Source: Megalonaias nervosa
Taxonomy: Eukaryota; Mollusca; Bivalvia; Unionida; Unionidae
Reading direction: 5' to 3'
DNA length: 64,000 nt
Assembly (NCBI GenBank): GCA_016617855.1
Contig: JAECUM010016818.1
Location: 1 to 64,000 of the forward strand
Part shown: in pieces, positions 34,551-45,719 of the stretch
Layout of the letters: every line of letters begins with the position of its first letter
How positions within the stretch are numbered: the stretch's first letter is position 1
The notes under the pieces: generated by a model
Databases searched by the model: none
What the model was told of the DNA's origin: nothing
The model's input: only the letters and a program-made list of their open reading frames with translations
Translations under genes and position numbers: made by a program

Positions 34551-34710
34551 GAATATCTTGTTCTAGGATATTAATAAACTGAATATCTTGTTCTAGGATA
34601 TTAATAAATTGGATATCTTGTTTTAGGATATTAATAAATTAACTATCTTGTTCTGGGATATTAATAAATTGAATATCTTGCTCAAGAATATTAATAAATT
34701 GAACATTTTG
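34551..34710 (+). repeat. 30-bp tandem repeat, 5 units
   Basis: GAATATCTTGTTCTAGGATA plus TTAATAAATT, repeated at 34551, 34581, 34611, 34641 and 34671. Confidence 0.93.
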
Positions 34711-35727
34711 CTTCATTTTGCTTTGAAATAGTGGCCACTAATCCTGGGTGGTATCATCTGCAGTGGATATCAATTTTAAAAAGTCGTTGGATTGAGGCTC
34801 TGTGTTAGGAAATGAGCTAAAATTGGAGACAATAATGGAGGAGAAAATAATATATGATTTCTCAAAAGTTCACCAAACGATTCCTCAGTATTGGAGAGAA
34901 CAATGATGGGATTGACCTTAAAATTCCTGAAAAAATAATATGATCAATTACTGACACAGAATTATATAAAAAATATAAACTGTCATGTTGCATTTTGTGG
35001 AATGTCTCCTTGGAGAGATTTTGATGTGTGGAATACCAGTGAGGCCATCCAAAGAAGGGCAAGCATTGTTTAAGATGGCCCTCAGGAGAAATTTGCAATG
35101 TGTGGGATACTGATAATGTCATGATAAGACTGGAAATGGAATTATGGTAAGGTTCCAAACCACAAAAGTTCCTGGTTGGTGAGGTCTCAGCAAGTGATAC
35201 AGCATTTGTTTCATAATGAAGACAATATCCATCACTCTCCCATAGGAGTAGTAAAGTTGATGAAAAATATAGCTGTATTCATTCATTTTAGTCTGATCTC
35301 AATAGCCACAATACAAACTCCAACAATCAATCTAAACCGAAAGTAGGTTGAAATTTCTAGAGACCTATGGTCAGCTCCATCAATACAATTGATGTTGTGA
35401 GACCAAGTATTCAACACAGGAGTGTAAGCAAAGACAGTTCAGTGCTATCAGCATTGTGGATTCAAGGAATAAATATGCAAAAATGGAAATCAGGCCATCT
35501 CAACTCCACTGTAGACTCTGTCACTGTATTCAGCTGGAGGAACAGTTTAGCTACCTGGGTCTGTCATATACACTTAGCATCAATGATCAAAACAGATTTG
35601 AACTCTTTGATGATAGTTATTCTAAATGTGGCAGTTTACAAGTTTATTGTACATGATCCTGTGTAATTTTTCTTTCTGATTGTAGCAATATTATATGCAC
35701 TCATAGCTCTTCTCATTACAGTGAAAG

Positions 35728-35729
<2 letters not shown>
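34711..35729. other. FOCAD intron, two unassigned open frames
   Basis: Frames at 35367-35666 and 34862-35158 (reverse) show no domain I know. The first includes CRLCHCIQLEEQFSYLGLSY in a second frame. Neither is bounded by good splice sites that fit FOCAD. Confidence 0.35.
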
Positions 35730-35764
<35 letters not shown>

Positions 35765-35780
35765 TAATAATTATAATAAT
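35730..35780. repeat. (AAT)n microsatellite
   Basis: About 16 AAT/ATA units with slight interruption. Confidence 0.93.
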
Positions 35781-35909
35781 TAGGGTGTAACAGCAAGTGT
35801 TTGGTTAAATATGATATGAATGAGTTGAACACATGTTTTTGAATCAGTTTTGAAAAGTATGGTACTATCAAAATTGGTCAATTGTTATCTGCATCTTTCC
35901 ATACAACCC

Positions 35910-36102
35910 ATTTTGTGAATAGGCATTACTTTTGCCTGATTTGTGAATAGGCATTACTTTTGCCAGATTTGTGAATAGGCATTACTTTTGCCTCATTTGT
36001 GAATAGGCATTACTTTTACCTGATTTGTGAATAGGCATTACTTTTACCTGATCTGTGAATAGGCATTACCTTTGCCTGATTTGTGAATAGGCATTACTTT
36101 TT
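35910..36102 (+). repeat. 28-bp tandem repeat, about 7 units
   Basis: Unit ATTTGTGAATAGGCATTACT plus TTTGCCTG. Confidence 0.93.
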
Positions 36103-36229
36103 CAGTTTTCCATAATTTGGGGGCAGATGAGGCTGCAATACTCAAATTGATTATGAATGTTATGTTTTCTGAATAGCAGAGATGTTTTTATGAGTTGTGG
36201 ACCAATCTGATCAAGCCTATATCTTTCAT

Positions 36230-36370
36230 AGTATGAAGTTAGTGAGACTTGTATGAAGTTAGTGAGACATGTATGAAGTTAGTAAGATATGTATGAAGTT
36301 AGTGAGACATGTATGAAGTTGGTAAGACATGTGTGAAGTTCAGTGAGACATGTATGAAGTTAGTGAGACA
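36230..36370 (+). repeat. 20-bp tandem repeat, about 7 units
   Basis: Unit TATGAAGTTAGTGAGACATG. Confidence 0.93.
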
Positions 36371-37599
36371 CACTTATTAGATAAATGTTTACTATATTAC
36401 ATGGAGTAACTACAAATACAGTAAAACATTGATCATCTGGACACATTGGGGGACACATTTTTGTTCAAATAATCAATCATCTGGATCAGTGTTGATTTAA
36501 AAAAAGTTAAACTGAGCAGAAGTATCTGGATATATTTGGTTCAACAGTAGTAATAAATGTTAACACTTTATAGACATGTTTAAGGAAATGTAGGGGGTGG
36601 GGGTGGAATAGGTAGTGGGTGGAGTTGTCATGATTGGATGAATATAGTAATTATGAAAAGCATAGACCATACTGGCAGGTTAAGCTGTATTCTTATTACA
36701 TAAAATCACATAGCAGAATGAAAAGCATAGACCTCATATCTGCATCATGTAGTGCCAAATCTTGGTCTGTGTTGTTTGCATTTCGAAGCATGTTACAGAT
36801 GACTGCAGTATGTATGCAGCTTCATATTCTTAAATAACATTTCGAAGCATGTTATTCTTCAAAGTGATACTTGTGGCCCTGTATTAATGTAACAGATCAA
36901 CTGTACCTAAATACACCATTTGCCTTTTCACAGGAAACAGGGTTTGTGCTTTAAGGCAGGTCATGGATCCCATTTGAAGTGGTAGTGAATTATATGTATT
37001 ATATACCTCATTAAAAGACCATCTCTCTAATGAACAGTATACTGTATTGCATTTCCCGATTAGATAGCATTATAAAAGGGAGTAACTGGTACTGTATTTT
37101 GTCTGGAAAAGTTTCACTTTTTAGCTTGGAGTTCAGTCTGTTTTGCTTATGGCATAGTGTCCATTCTCTTGCACCAGATATTGATTGTATTACTAATAAT
37201 AGTAACAAACCTAATAGTCTTACTAAAATTAGTACAATGTATAGATCCACTGGCCATTCAGAGCAGTTTGATGTCATGGGAGGCAACTCAAATTATGTTA
37301 ATGATTATTCATGATTTTATTTATCTCCCTTTTTTATTTACTACAGATGGTAGTGCTTGAAATAATTATAGGAAATGCTTTCAGAAGGAAATCACCACAA
37401 TAATTCCTCACATAAAAAAGAAAATTCAGGAAATATTAAAAAATTTATTTAAAGCAGTATGATTATGATATAACAAAGGACCATAATTGCACTATTTCTA
37501 TTGAGAGTTGTTCTTCCATCTCATCTTTTGTTAATTAATATGACCTAAATGCTCCAAGTCATCAGTATTCTCAATACTTTGATTAGTTACTAACCCAGT
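36371..37599. other. FOCAD intron, weak MITE traces only
   Basis: ACAGTAAAACATTGATCATC (36418) looks like the end of a pogo-type MITE without a clear partner. 36640-36810 has faint similarity to the palindromic MITE core. Overlapping open frames at 37011-37360 on both strands have no motif. Confidence 0.35.
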
Positions 37600-38273
37600 G
37601 TATCTATGACAACATCCTGTGCAACTTGCTGTAATGATCATCTCATAACCACCATATTTATCACAATATACAATGCAACCTGCCATAATGATCATCTCCC
37701 ATACCCACCCTATCTAGGACAGCATACAGTGCAACCTGCCATAATGATCATGTCCCATACCCACCCTATCTAGGACAACATACAATCCAACCTGCCATAA
37801 TGATCATCTCCCATACCCACCCTATCTAGGACAACATACAGTGCAACCTGCCATAATGATCATCTCCCATACCCACCCTATCTAGGACAACATACAATCC
37901 AACCTGTCATAATGATCATCTCCCATACCCACCCTATCTAGGACAACATACAATCCAGCCTGTCATAATGATCATCTCCCATACCCACCCTATCTAGGAC
38001 AACATACAATCAAACCTGTCATAATGATCATCTTCCATACCCACCCTATCTAGGACAACATACAATCCAACCTGTCATAATGATCATCTCCCATACCCAC
38101 CCTATCTAGGACAACATACAATCCAACCTGTCATAATGATCATCTCCCATACCCACCCTATCTAGGACAACATACAATGCAATCTGCCATAATGATCATC
38201 TTCCATACCCACCATATCTATGAGAGCATACAGTGCAACCTGCCGTAATGATCATCTCCCATATCCACCATAT
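37600..38273 (+). repeat. 56-bp satellite, left block, about 12 units
   Basis: Unit CAGTGCAACCTGCCATAATG plus ATCATCTCCCATACCCACCC plus TATCTAGGACAACATA. It is cut by LINE copy 2 within a unit, after CCACCATAT. Confidence 0.95.
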
Positions 38274-38395
38274 AAAGAGATAATTTCCACAAGAAAAAAG
38301 ACGTGAAAAGCTATAGAAAGTGGAGGAATAAAACTAAGCACCTTATAGATAAGGCAAAAGAGAACTACTATAAACAGGCTATTGATGAAAGTAAG

Positions 38396-38562
38396 TTGTT
38401 GTTGTTTTTGTTGTTGTGGGGCTTAACACCATTTTTCAGCACATGATAGGCTATACATGGTGGCCAGTATTAATGGTGGAGGAAGAAACCGGGAAATTCC
38501 CGGAAAGAACCACCGACCCACGAGAAGCTACTGGCAAGCTTTCTCACATATCCGCATTCGCC
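38396..38562 (-). mobile_element. tRNA-derived SINE, family 2, 5'-truncated, inside LINE copy 2
   Basis: Flanked by a perfect 12-bp duplication GATGAAAGTAAG (38384-38395 and 38563-38574). It reads from a TTGTTGTTGTT tail to TTTCTCACATATCCGCATTC and lacks the tRNA-like head. Confidence 0.95.
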
Positions 38563-38574
38563 GATGAAAGTAAG

Positions 38575-40365
38575 AGTACCAAGACATTGTGGAAGCATCT
38601 AAAAGAGCTGAACCCATCCAAGAAAAGTTGTTTTCCCCCTAGACTTAAGCAAAATGAGGATATTGCAACATCTGTACAAGACATTGTGGAAATGTTCAAC
38701 AATTTCTTCATAAGCCTCTCCAGTAACAGTATTCAGAACCAGACTAACATCCCAATTAAACTTGATGCTCTTCTATCATTTATAAGAGCTAAAATTCCTG
38801 ATGATAATTATTTTTCAGTAGCTAATGTTAGTGAAACTGATGTTTCTGATATGCTAATTAAGGTGAATATGAATAAATCCTCTGGATTGGATGGTATTGG
38901 TCCGCGAATTCTTAAAATAGCTGCAACAGTAATAACAAAGTCATTAACACATATTATAAACTTAAGTATAATGAGTGGTAATTTTCCAGAAACTCTGAAA
39001 TGTGCAAAGGTTACACCTGTCATTAAGAAAGGAGAAAAGGAAGATCCAGGGAATTACAGACCAATATCAATTCTACCTGTATTGTCAAAATTATTTGAAA
39101 TGCATGTAGCCATTCAGGTCTATACATTTTTTGAAACACAGTCTCTATTTCATAAAGCGCAATCAGGATTTAAAAAGTACCACTCGTGCCAAACAGAACT
39201 TACCAAATTAATTGATCTTTGGCTGAAGGAAATGGATAATGGACATATGACTGGGATTGTTTTCCTTGACTTCAAGAAAGCCTTTGATCTTGTTGATCAT
39301 GAAATTCTACTGCAAAAGTTGAAATGTTACAGGTTCAATAATCCTTCTTTAAACTGGTTTAGATCATATCTAAACCAAAGGTCTCAACAAGTAAGCATTG
39401 ACAATATTAGCTTTCAATCTCGCACTATTCACTCAGGGGTCCCTCAAGGCTCAGTTTTAGGCCCTCTCCTCTTCCTTATCTGTATCAATGATCTACCATT
39501 AAATAATGAATTCTCAAATACAGATTTGTTTGCAGACAATGCAACCTTGTATACATCTAGTTCTGATACTGAAGTTATCCAAACGAGATTAAACTCAGAC
39601 CTTGTTAGAGTCCAAAACTGGGCACAACAAAATAGGATGGTAATTAATGAAGGTAAAACAAAATGTATGATTTTGGGGACATCACAAAAGCTACACAAGT
39701 CAGGGAACTCAGAACTATCTCTTGCAATAAATAATCATCCATTAGAAAATGTCCAACATGAAAAGTTTGTAGGTGTGTTCGTAGATAATAATTTATTATG
39801 GAATGACCATATTGATAAGCTTTGTAAAACACTGTCATCCAAAATTGCCGTACTCAGCAGAATCAAGAAATATTTACCTACGGAAATGCACAATCTATAA
39901 TACAAGCATTATATTCTTCCAACAATGGATTATTGTTCAAATATAATGGGAAACTGCTAAATCTGAGCTTGACTGGATTTATAAACTTCAGAATGAGCAG
40001 CACACATAATTTTAGGTGCATCTATTGATCATCCCTCAAAAACATTGTTTACAGAACTCAAATGGTTCACAATATATGACAGGATAGATTTTCACAAGGC
40101 AGTTCTAGTATATAAATGTCTACATGGAACTGAACCAGAGTATCTTTAGGACTTATTCAGGCCTTTTGCAACACAATACCAGTTGAGATCAATATTACAT
40201 GGAAACCTTCTAGCACCAAAACCAAGAACAGAGAAATTTAAAAAGAGCTTCCAGTACTCTGGTACAGTTCTGTGGAACAAGCTTCCACTACATGTAAAAT
40301 CTGCTGAAAATATTAGAGTATTTAAGAAGAGATACCATGAGCATGTATGTGTTTCTAATATATGA
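38575..40365 (+). pseudogene. LINE reverse transcriptase, copy 2
   Basis: Element-derived coding starts after the SINE with STKTLWKHLKELNPSK and stays open to 39898-39900. Blocks: NKSSGLDGIGPRILK, NYRPISILPVLSKLFE, HKAQSGFKKYHSCQTEL, VFLDFKKAFDLVDHE, GVPQGSVLGPLLF, and TDLFADNATLY. In the last the second catalytic aspartate is N, which should abolish polymerisation. The thumb has VGVFVDNNLLWNDHID. After stops near 39900-40150 the C-terminus resumes (KKSFQYSGTVLWNKLP, 40240-40285). The apparent start at 38416 is false: its first ~50 codons are SINE sequence. Confidence 0.9.
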
Positions 40366-40454
40366 TGGAATTTAGTATTTTAATACTAAACATGTTAAAA
40401 TAAACAGTAATTATTGCTATCTTCATATAATGTGCATTGTTATGCTCTCCTTAA

Positions 40455-40498
40455 GAGGGCCTCAAGGGAGAATAGTCCTTGACTAATGAGTCACCCTC
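40455..40498 (+). promoter_or_regulatory. LINE 3'-end stem-loop, copy C
   Basis: Outer stem GAGGG (40455-40459) with CCCTC (40494-40498). Inner stem TAGTC (40473-40477) with GACTA (40481-40485). Compared with copy A, a different pair has changed from T-A to C-G while still pairing. The ATT tail follows to about 40555. Confidence 0.7.
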
Positions 40499-40519
40499 TA
40501 TAAATAAAGCGTTATTATA

Positions 40520-40555
<36 letters not shown>

Positions 40556-40557
<2 letters not shown>

Positions 40558-41078
40558 CTGTGACAGCATACAGTGCAACCTGCCATAATGATCATCTCCC
40601 ATACCCACCCTATCTAGGACAACATACAGTGCAACCTGCCATAATGATCATCTCCCATACCCACCCTATCAAGGACAACTTACAGTGCAACCTGCCATAA
40701 TGATCATCTCCCATACCCACAGTATCTAGGACAACATACAGTGCAACCTGCCATAATGATCATCTCCCATACCCACCCTATCTAGGACAATATACAGTGC
40801 AACCTGCCATAATGATCATCTCCCATGCCTACCCTATCTAGGACAACATACAATGCAACCTGCCATAATGATCATCTCCCAACCCACCATACCTAGGACA
40901 ACATACAATGCATCCTGCCATAATGATCATCTCCCATACCCACCCTATCTAGGACAACATACAGTGCAACCTGCCATAATGATCATCTCCCATACCCACC
41001 ATATCTAGGACAGCATACAATGCAACCTGTCATAATGATCATCTCCCAAACACACCCTATCTAGGACAACATACAGTA
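40556..41078 (+). repeat. 56-bp satellite, right block, about 9 units
   Basis: Continuation of the array at 37600 after the LINE. Units here are mostly of the CAGTGCAACCTGCCATAATG type, whereas many units left of the LINE are CAATCCAACCTGTCATAATG variants. Confidence 0.95.
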
Positions 41079-41665
41079 CCCATACCAAGACCGGTCAAAA
41101 TTTTCCGTTCTCTTCATTGTGAGTACTTATTACATCTCACCATAGGCAACCTCCTCCCTTATACAGCCAGAATGGCTTTTTCCTCAAGATCTCAGGTAAG
41201 AGAGGTTGGAATGTATTTACAGCTGATTGAATCATCCACTTGAGTTTGAACTGGTAGTGACAATTTCCACTATTTTGACCATTCCAAATAAAAGGCCTTT
41301 TAAAGCATGCTGAAGAAAGGTGGTGAGATGTAGACATATGAGAGACAAAGTTACACATAAGTACTATTAGAGAGGTTGGTTGTGATTTGACAAGCAATTT
41401 TATTCTAAACTAGTCATCAGCACAGAATAAAACCAAACAAAACATTTTGTGTACATGTGAGGGCAGGGGTGAGTCTGTACTATTAGTTAAGTGCTAGTGA
41501 TTTACATGTTCATAAAGTAGGTGAAATTTTGATAATGTCTGTTTTAATTTATAAATATTTTAGAAACAAGTTTTTGCTGAAAAAGTGAAATGGCCACAAT
41601 ACTCACATTCATAATATTTATGACAAAAGTCCTAGTATCCTGATTTCTCGCATTTTTCATTTCAG
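41079..41665. other. FOCAD intron up to the exon acceptor
   Basis: A reverse open frame at 41137-41397 has no motif. Nothing else was recognised before the exon at 41666. Confidence 0.4.
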
Positions 41666-41872
41666 ATTGCTAGCATAAATGGATTAGGAGAAGCAGTCCA
41701 GTGGATGTCTGAACTTCTTTTGAAGCTTATTGCCTGCCCCAAGCTTCTGGATAAAACATGTGGCAGACTGGTTACCTACAGTTTCCAACTTTGCCTCAGA
41801 TGTATCCGTAGCAGCAGCAGTTTTATGTCATTAGCCAGGCTCATTCTTCAGCTTGGAACATTAACTCCACAG
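41666..41872 (+). CDS. FOCAD: FOCAD (focadhesin) internal exon, third seen
   Basis: This exon is 207 bp, or 69 whole codons. The acceptor TTTTTCATTTCAG ends at 41665 and the donor GTATAG begins at 41873. Both ends are phase 0, matching the exon ends at 26298 and 57696. The peptide includes AVQWMSELLLKLIACPK and then SSSSFMSLARLILQLG. It falls where vertebrate FOCAD has the run EEVCLSLLRHP through SSVIHLLEHS, although identity is lower here than in the first two exons. It is helical and leucine-rich with no stops. The assignment rests mainly on position, phase and the conserved SS-hydrophobic pattern. The 15.4-kb intron before it holds the 36-, 46- and 56-bp arrays and a LINE. Confidence 0.8.
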
Positions 41873-41917
41873 GTATAGCTTTTCTAGGAAATGTCATTTC
41901 TAGTTGAAATATGTATA

Positions 41918-42093
41918 CAGTGAAACCTGTCTTGAAAGACCACCACTTCTGCCAAAGCATAATGGTCTCTCATGGCAGGTGGTCTCATGACAGGTCATAA
42001 CACTATATAATTAATAAATCTGTACTTGGAGAACCTGGTCTCTCAAGACATGTGGTCTCTCATATCAGTGGTCTCTCAAGACAGGTTTTACTG
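41918..42093. mobile_element. TIR MITE, CAGTGAAACCTGTC family, 176 bp
   Basis: Left end CAGTGAAACCTGTCTTGAAA (41918 onward) and right end TCTCAAGACAGGTTTTACTG are near-perfect inverted repeats of about 24 bp. TA flanks lie at 41916-41917 and 42094-42095. No coding capacity. CAG ends with TA flanks fit a pogo/Tc1-mariner-related transposase acting in trans. Confidence 0.88.
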
Positions 42094-42257
42094 TATTATA
42101 TATGTACATTTTGGTATGTCAGCATTAAAATCAGTAGTTCCAACCTTATTTTCATCTCAAAATCCACCCACCCATCCCTTTTGCATCCTTATCAGAGTTC
42201 AAGAGGTATAGAAATGGTTGATATTAACTGTTGAGCAAATCAACTAAGTACATGTCC

Positions 42258-42452
42258 AGTTTTAAGTCCTGTCAATGATGCCAGCACATGAAGAAAATTG
42301 TGTAATTATTTTAAGTCCTGACAACAATGTCAACACATGAGGAAAGTTATGTGATTGTTTCAAGTCCTGACAACAATTCCAGAATATGAGGAAACTTACG
42401 TAATTGTTTTGTGTCTTGACAACAACACCAACACATGAGGAAACTTTTGTGA
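42258..42452 (+). repeat. ~50-bp tandem repeat, 4 units
   Basis: Unit TTTTAAGTCCTGACAACAAT plus GCCAACACATGAGGAAACTT plus ATGTGATTG, imperfect. Confidence 0.85.
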
Positions 42453-42559
42453 TTGTTATGTTTGAGTCACTTCATTTTCGGCATATATGCAGTTAAGAAA
42501 TTTGAAGCAATAAAATTGTTATTTATGTTCTGTTGCACATCTGGAAAACTTAAATTTTA

Positions 42560-42890
42560 ATGTATTTACATGTTTATGGTACACATTTGGTAATTGTGAT
42601 TTATTTTTTGTTTGAGAAAACAGTGGTTTTGTTTTGGGAATCTCGTAAATCTTGTGTATTGTATTTTATGGGATGTATTTCGTAATTGTAAATTATGTGT
42701 CTGAGAGAGATGGTTTTTTCCAGTGATATCTTAAATCCTGTATAATGTATTTTATGCAGTGCGTTTGGTATATTGTAATTGATGCGTCTAAGAAAGCATG
42801 GATTTTCTTTTGGGATTTCGCAAAATTTTGTATATTGTATTTTATGCAGTGCATTTGGTAATTGTACAATTTATGTGTCTGAGAGAGTGT
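42560..42890 (+). repeat. ~90-bp tandem repeat, about 3.5 units
   Basis: Repeated blocks TATATTGTATTTTATGCAGT, GCATTTGGTAATTGTA and GTGTCTGAGAGAG, each separated by about 80-95 bp. Confidence 0.8.
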
Positions 42891-43655
42891 TACAACTCTG
42901 TGGCCTTAAAGATTGTAACAGAAAGTGGCAGAACCAACAAGTTTTGTAAAATTCAACAAACAAATTTCTTTCCCTAGACTACAAAGTGAAAATTTTAAAG
43001 GAGCTTAACAGTATTGTGAATTAAATCCCAAATAATCCTAAATGTTCTATCACAAGTCCAAAAGTATAGAATATTCCAAAGGAATTCCAATATTGAATGT
43101 GCTGATGCACATATAGTTTTGAATAAGTTGATGTGCCAATAGTCATGATGTTTCACAATGATATAATCCAGAATGTCTTTGAATGAATTAACAATAATCC
43201 CAAAGTAGTATTTTAGTCCAAAAAATCAATGAGCATTGTAATTCCAAGAATTTAAATACATGATTCATCTCAAACTATATCTGAACACAACTATAAACTC
43301 TGATTATAGACTCCCAAAGACATATGATATGAGAATGAATAATTGTTTAACCCAAACACATTATATGCATCACCACTTGACCTATGTGGCCATAGCATTT
43401 TCTGATAAACCATTGGAAAATTTCATCAAATTGTCCATAAGTTTGCCTCCAGAAAATACCAAACTGGTAAACAAGGTCAGGCCTTGAACTCAGATTTTCA
43501 GTAAATATCTATTAAAATATGTAAAAAGTCAGGTAGACCAAAACTATACCCTCATTCACAGACAAAGGTCTGGCACACAATATAAAATGAATATACATAA
43601 AAGAGAGCATGGGATTTGATGTGTGATCTGATTAATCATGTATTTCTCAAATGAT
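42891..43655. other. FOCAD intron, nothing recognised
   Basis: A 75-codon frame at 43260 has no motif. AT-rich sequence. Confidence 0.4.
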
Positions 43656-44190
43656 AAGGTTATGGTGTCTAATTACTTGTATGTAAATGATACAGTTAAT
43701 GTGTCCAATTACTTGTATGTAAATGATACAATTAAGGTGTCCAATTACTTGTATGTAAATGATACAATTAAGGTGTCCAATTACTTGTATGCAAATGATA
43801 CAGTTATGGTGTCCAATTACTTGTATGTAAATGATACATTTAAGGTGTCCAATCACTTGTATGTAAATGATACAGTTAAGGTGTCCAGTTACTTGTATGT
43901 AAATGATACAATTAAGGTGTTCAATTACTTGTATGTAAATGATACAATTAAGGTGTCCAATTACTTGTATGTAAATGATACAGTTAAGGTGTCCAGTTAC
44001 TTGTGTGTAAATGATACATTTAAGGTGTCCAATCACTTGTATGTAAATGATACAGTTAAGGTGTCCAATTACTTGTATGTAAATGATACAATTAAGGTGA
44101 CCAATTACTTGTATGTAAATGATACAATTAAGGTGTCTAATTACTTGTTTATAAATGATAAGGTTCAGGCATCTAATTTCATTTCATTAA
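43656..44190 (+). repeat. 36-bp satellite (second, unrelated family), about 14 units
   Basis: Unit GTGTCCAATTACTTGTATGT plus AAATGATACAATTAAG. Open on both strands because the period is 12 codons; not a gene. It resumes briefly at 45160. Confidence 0.94.
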
Positions 44191-45159
44191 TTTCATTTCT
44201 CCTGTAACCTGGCTGGTTGAAGGGGCACCACTGATGACTTTGCAACAATCACCCTCTATTTTTGCCTGTACTCCACTGCTCTTTGGGACTTTGTGAAGTC
44301 CATGCCTGTCCTCTCTTTGATGTTATTTTTCCATCTCTTATTTTGTCAACCTCATTTTCTCTTTCCTCTCACTGTGCCTTGTATGATTGTCTTTGATAGG
44401 CCAGATGGGCATGATGTGTGATCATACCATCTTATTTTGCATTTCTTTACATTTGTGAGCAGATCTTCATTTGATCCAATCGCACTTTGGATTCTGATGT
44501 GCACCTTCTCATTCAAAACGTGGTCTAAGTATGATACGTTCAGGATCCTTCGATAACATCTCATCTCTTAGGCATGAATTCTTCTCTCTAGTTCTGTTGT
44601 CAGGGTCTGTGTCTCACATGCATACAGGAATATGGACATGATGATGGAGCATGCAAGTTTGATCTTCAACCTAAGCATGATGTTGCTGTCCTTCTAAATA
44701 GGCTTAAGCCGAGCTAGTGCAGTGTTTGTCTATGCAATCCTTGTACCTTCATCAGAGGCAATAGCACCCAGATACTTGAAGCTTGTCCATGTGCCCAACT
44801 TCTGTCCATTCACTCTGATTTCCTTTTGGAAGCCACTTGGTTTGTTTGTCATTAGCTTGGTCCTTTCAGCGCTTATCTCCATCCCATACATATAGATGCT
44901 TTGTTGAGATGGTTCACTAAGGTTTCCATTTCTTGTTCATCTCCTGCTAAGCCATCAATACCATCAGTGAACACAGGTTGGTGATTGTTCTGCCTCCAAC
45001 AATGACACTGCCCTCTTGGTCTTCCAAGGCATCAGACATGATCCATGTAGATGTTGTGTGGGTGAGAGGGGGCAACCCTGTCTGACTTTGACTTCTTCCC
45101 TGAGGATCAGGTGGTCAGCCTCTGTTGTGGTCAGTGGGAAGTTTAGTACAGCTTTGTCT
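44191..45159 (-). pseudogene. Old LINE reverse-transcriptase fragment inserted in the 36-bp array
   Basis: Reading the complement from about 45110 downward: VRQGCPLS, NIYMDHV, then a broken F-DD region (FTDGIDGLAGDEQEME), then MRCYRRILNVSYLDHVLNEK and DLLTNVKKCKIRWYDHTSC with GTVRGKRK near 44360-44564. These are the palm, thumb and C-terminal signatures of a non-LTR RT of a family different from copies 1 and 2. Stops and shifts abound. The clade is not resolved. Confidence 0.8.
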
Positions 45160-45225
45160 CCAGAAGGTGTCTAATAACTGGTATATAAATTATATGGTTA
45201 AAGTGTCTAATTACTTGGATATAAA
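45160..45225 (+). repeat. 36-bp satellite, right remnant
   Basis: AAGGTGTCTAATAACTGGTA and AAGTGTCTAATTACTTGG repeat the unit of 43656-44190 after the LINE fragment. Confidence 0.8.
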
Positions 45226-45719
45226 AATATTATTATTCCATGAAAGTCTGACAAATAGTTGTAAACAAAGAGACAAATTGACAGAGTGGAAAAAGAAAGG
45301 GCACAGGTGAAAAATCCATTGTGCACCAGCCCCTGACAAAAAAAAGTTTGTGCCAGTATAAATATTCTGTAAATTACCCAGATGTTTTAAAGAAAATCTG
45401 AAAGAAAAATCCAGATTTTTTTTTTTAGTTTTATAGAAATTTCAGTTCTAGGCCAGTAGAATTGCATTAACATTTAAATCAGAGTAAATATTTTAAATAT
45501 TTTCTGACAAACCTTCATCAGTAGACCCAAAGCATGAAAACACATAATATACCTGAATCTGGGTCACAATCACTGGCTTTCATGATAGATGAGAGGAGTG
45601 TGTAGGGTGCAGAACAAAGAGTGGACCTTTAATTGGTAAGTATGTTGAATGTGTTGCAGTTAGTGATGGGGAGTCATAGAAGTTACTAAAGTTTAAGAGG
45701 GTTTTTTTTCCCGCCAGGA
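45226..45719. other. FOCAD intron, nothing recognised
   Basis: AT-rich sequence, no supported feature. Confidence 0.4.

Larger units (their letters stand above)
38274..40555 (+). mobile_element. LINE copy 2, 5'-truncated, inserted in the 56-bp satellite
   Basis: It begins inside the endonuclease-RT linker (KWRNKTKHLIDKAKENYYK) and runs through RT to the same hairpin and ATT tail as copy 1. On its right the satellite unit resumes in phase (ATCTGTGACAGCATACAGTG). A family-2 SINE interrupts it at 38396-38562. Same family as 9912-12889; the two RT proteins are clearly related but diverged. Confidence 0.92.

Noticed and set aside
35367..35666. 99-codon frame
   Set aside because: No recognisable domain, no splice context and overlapping alternative frames. 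I cannot separate it from chance.
38416..38574. N-terminal 50 residues of the 494-codon RT frame
   Set aside because: These codons come from a reverse-strand SINE between two copies of a 12-bp target duplication, so they are not part of the LINE protein.
43638..44207. 189-codon repetitive protein
   Set aside because: Translation of the second 36-bp satellite. The reverse strand is also open, and frame indels are simply absent.
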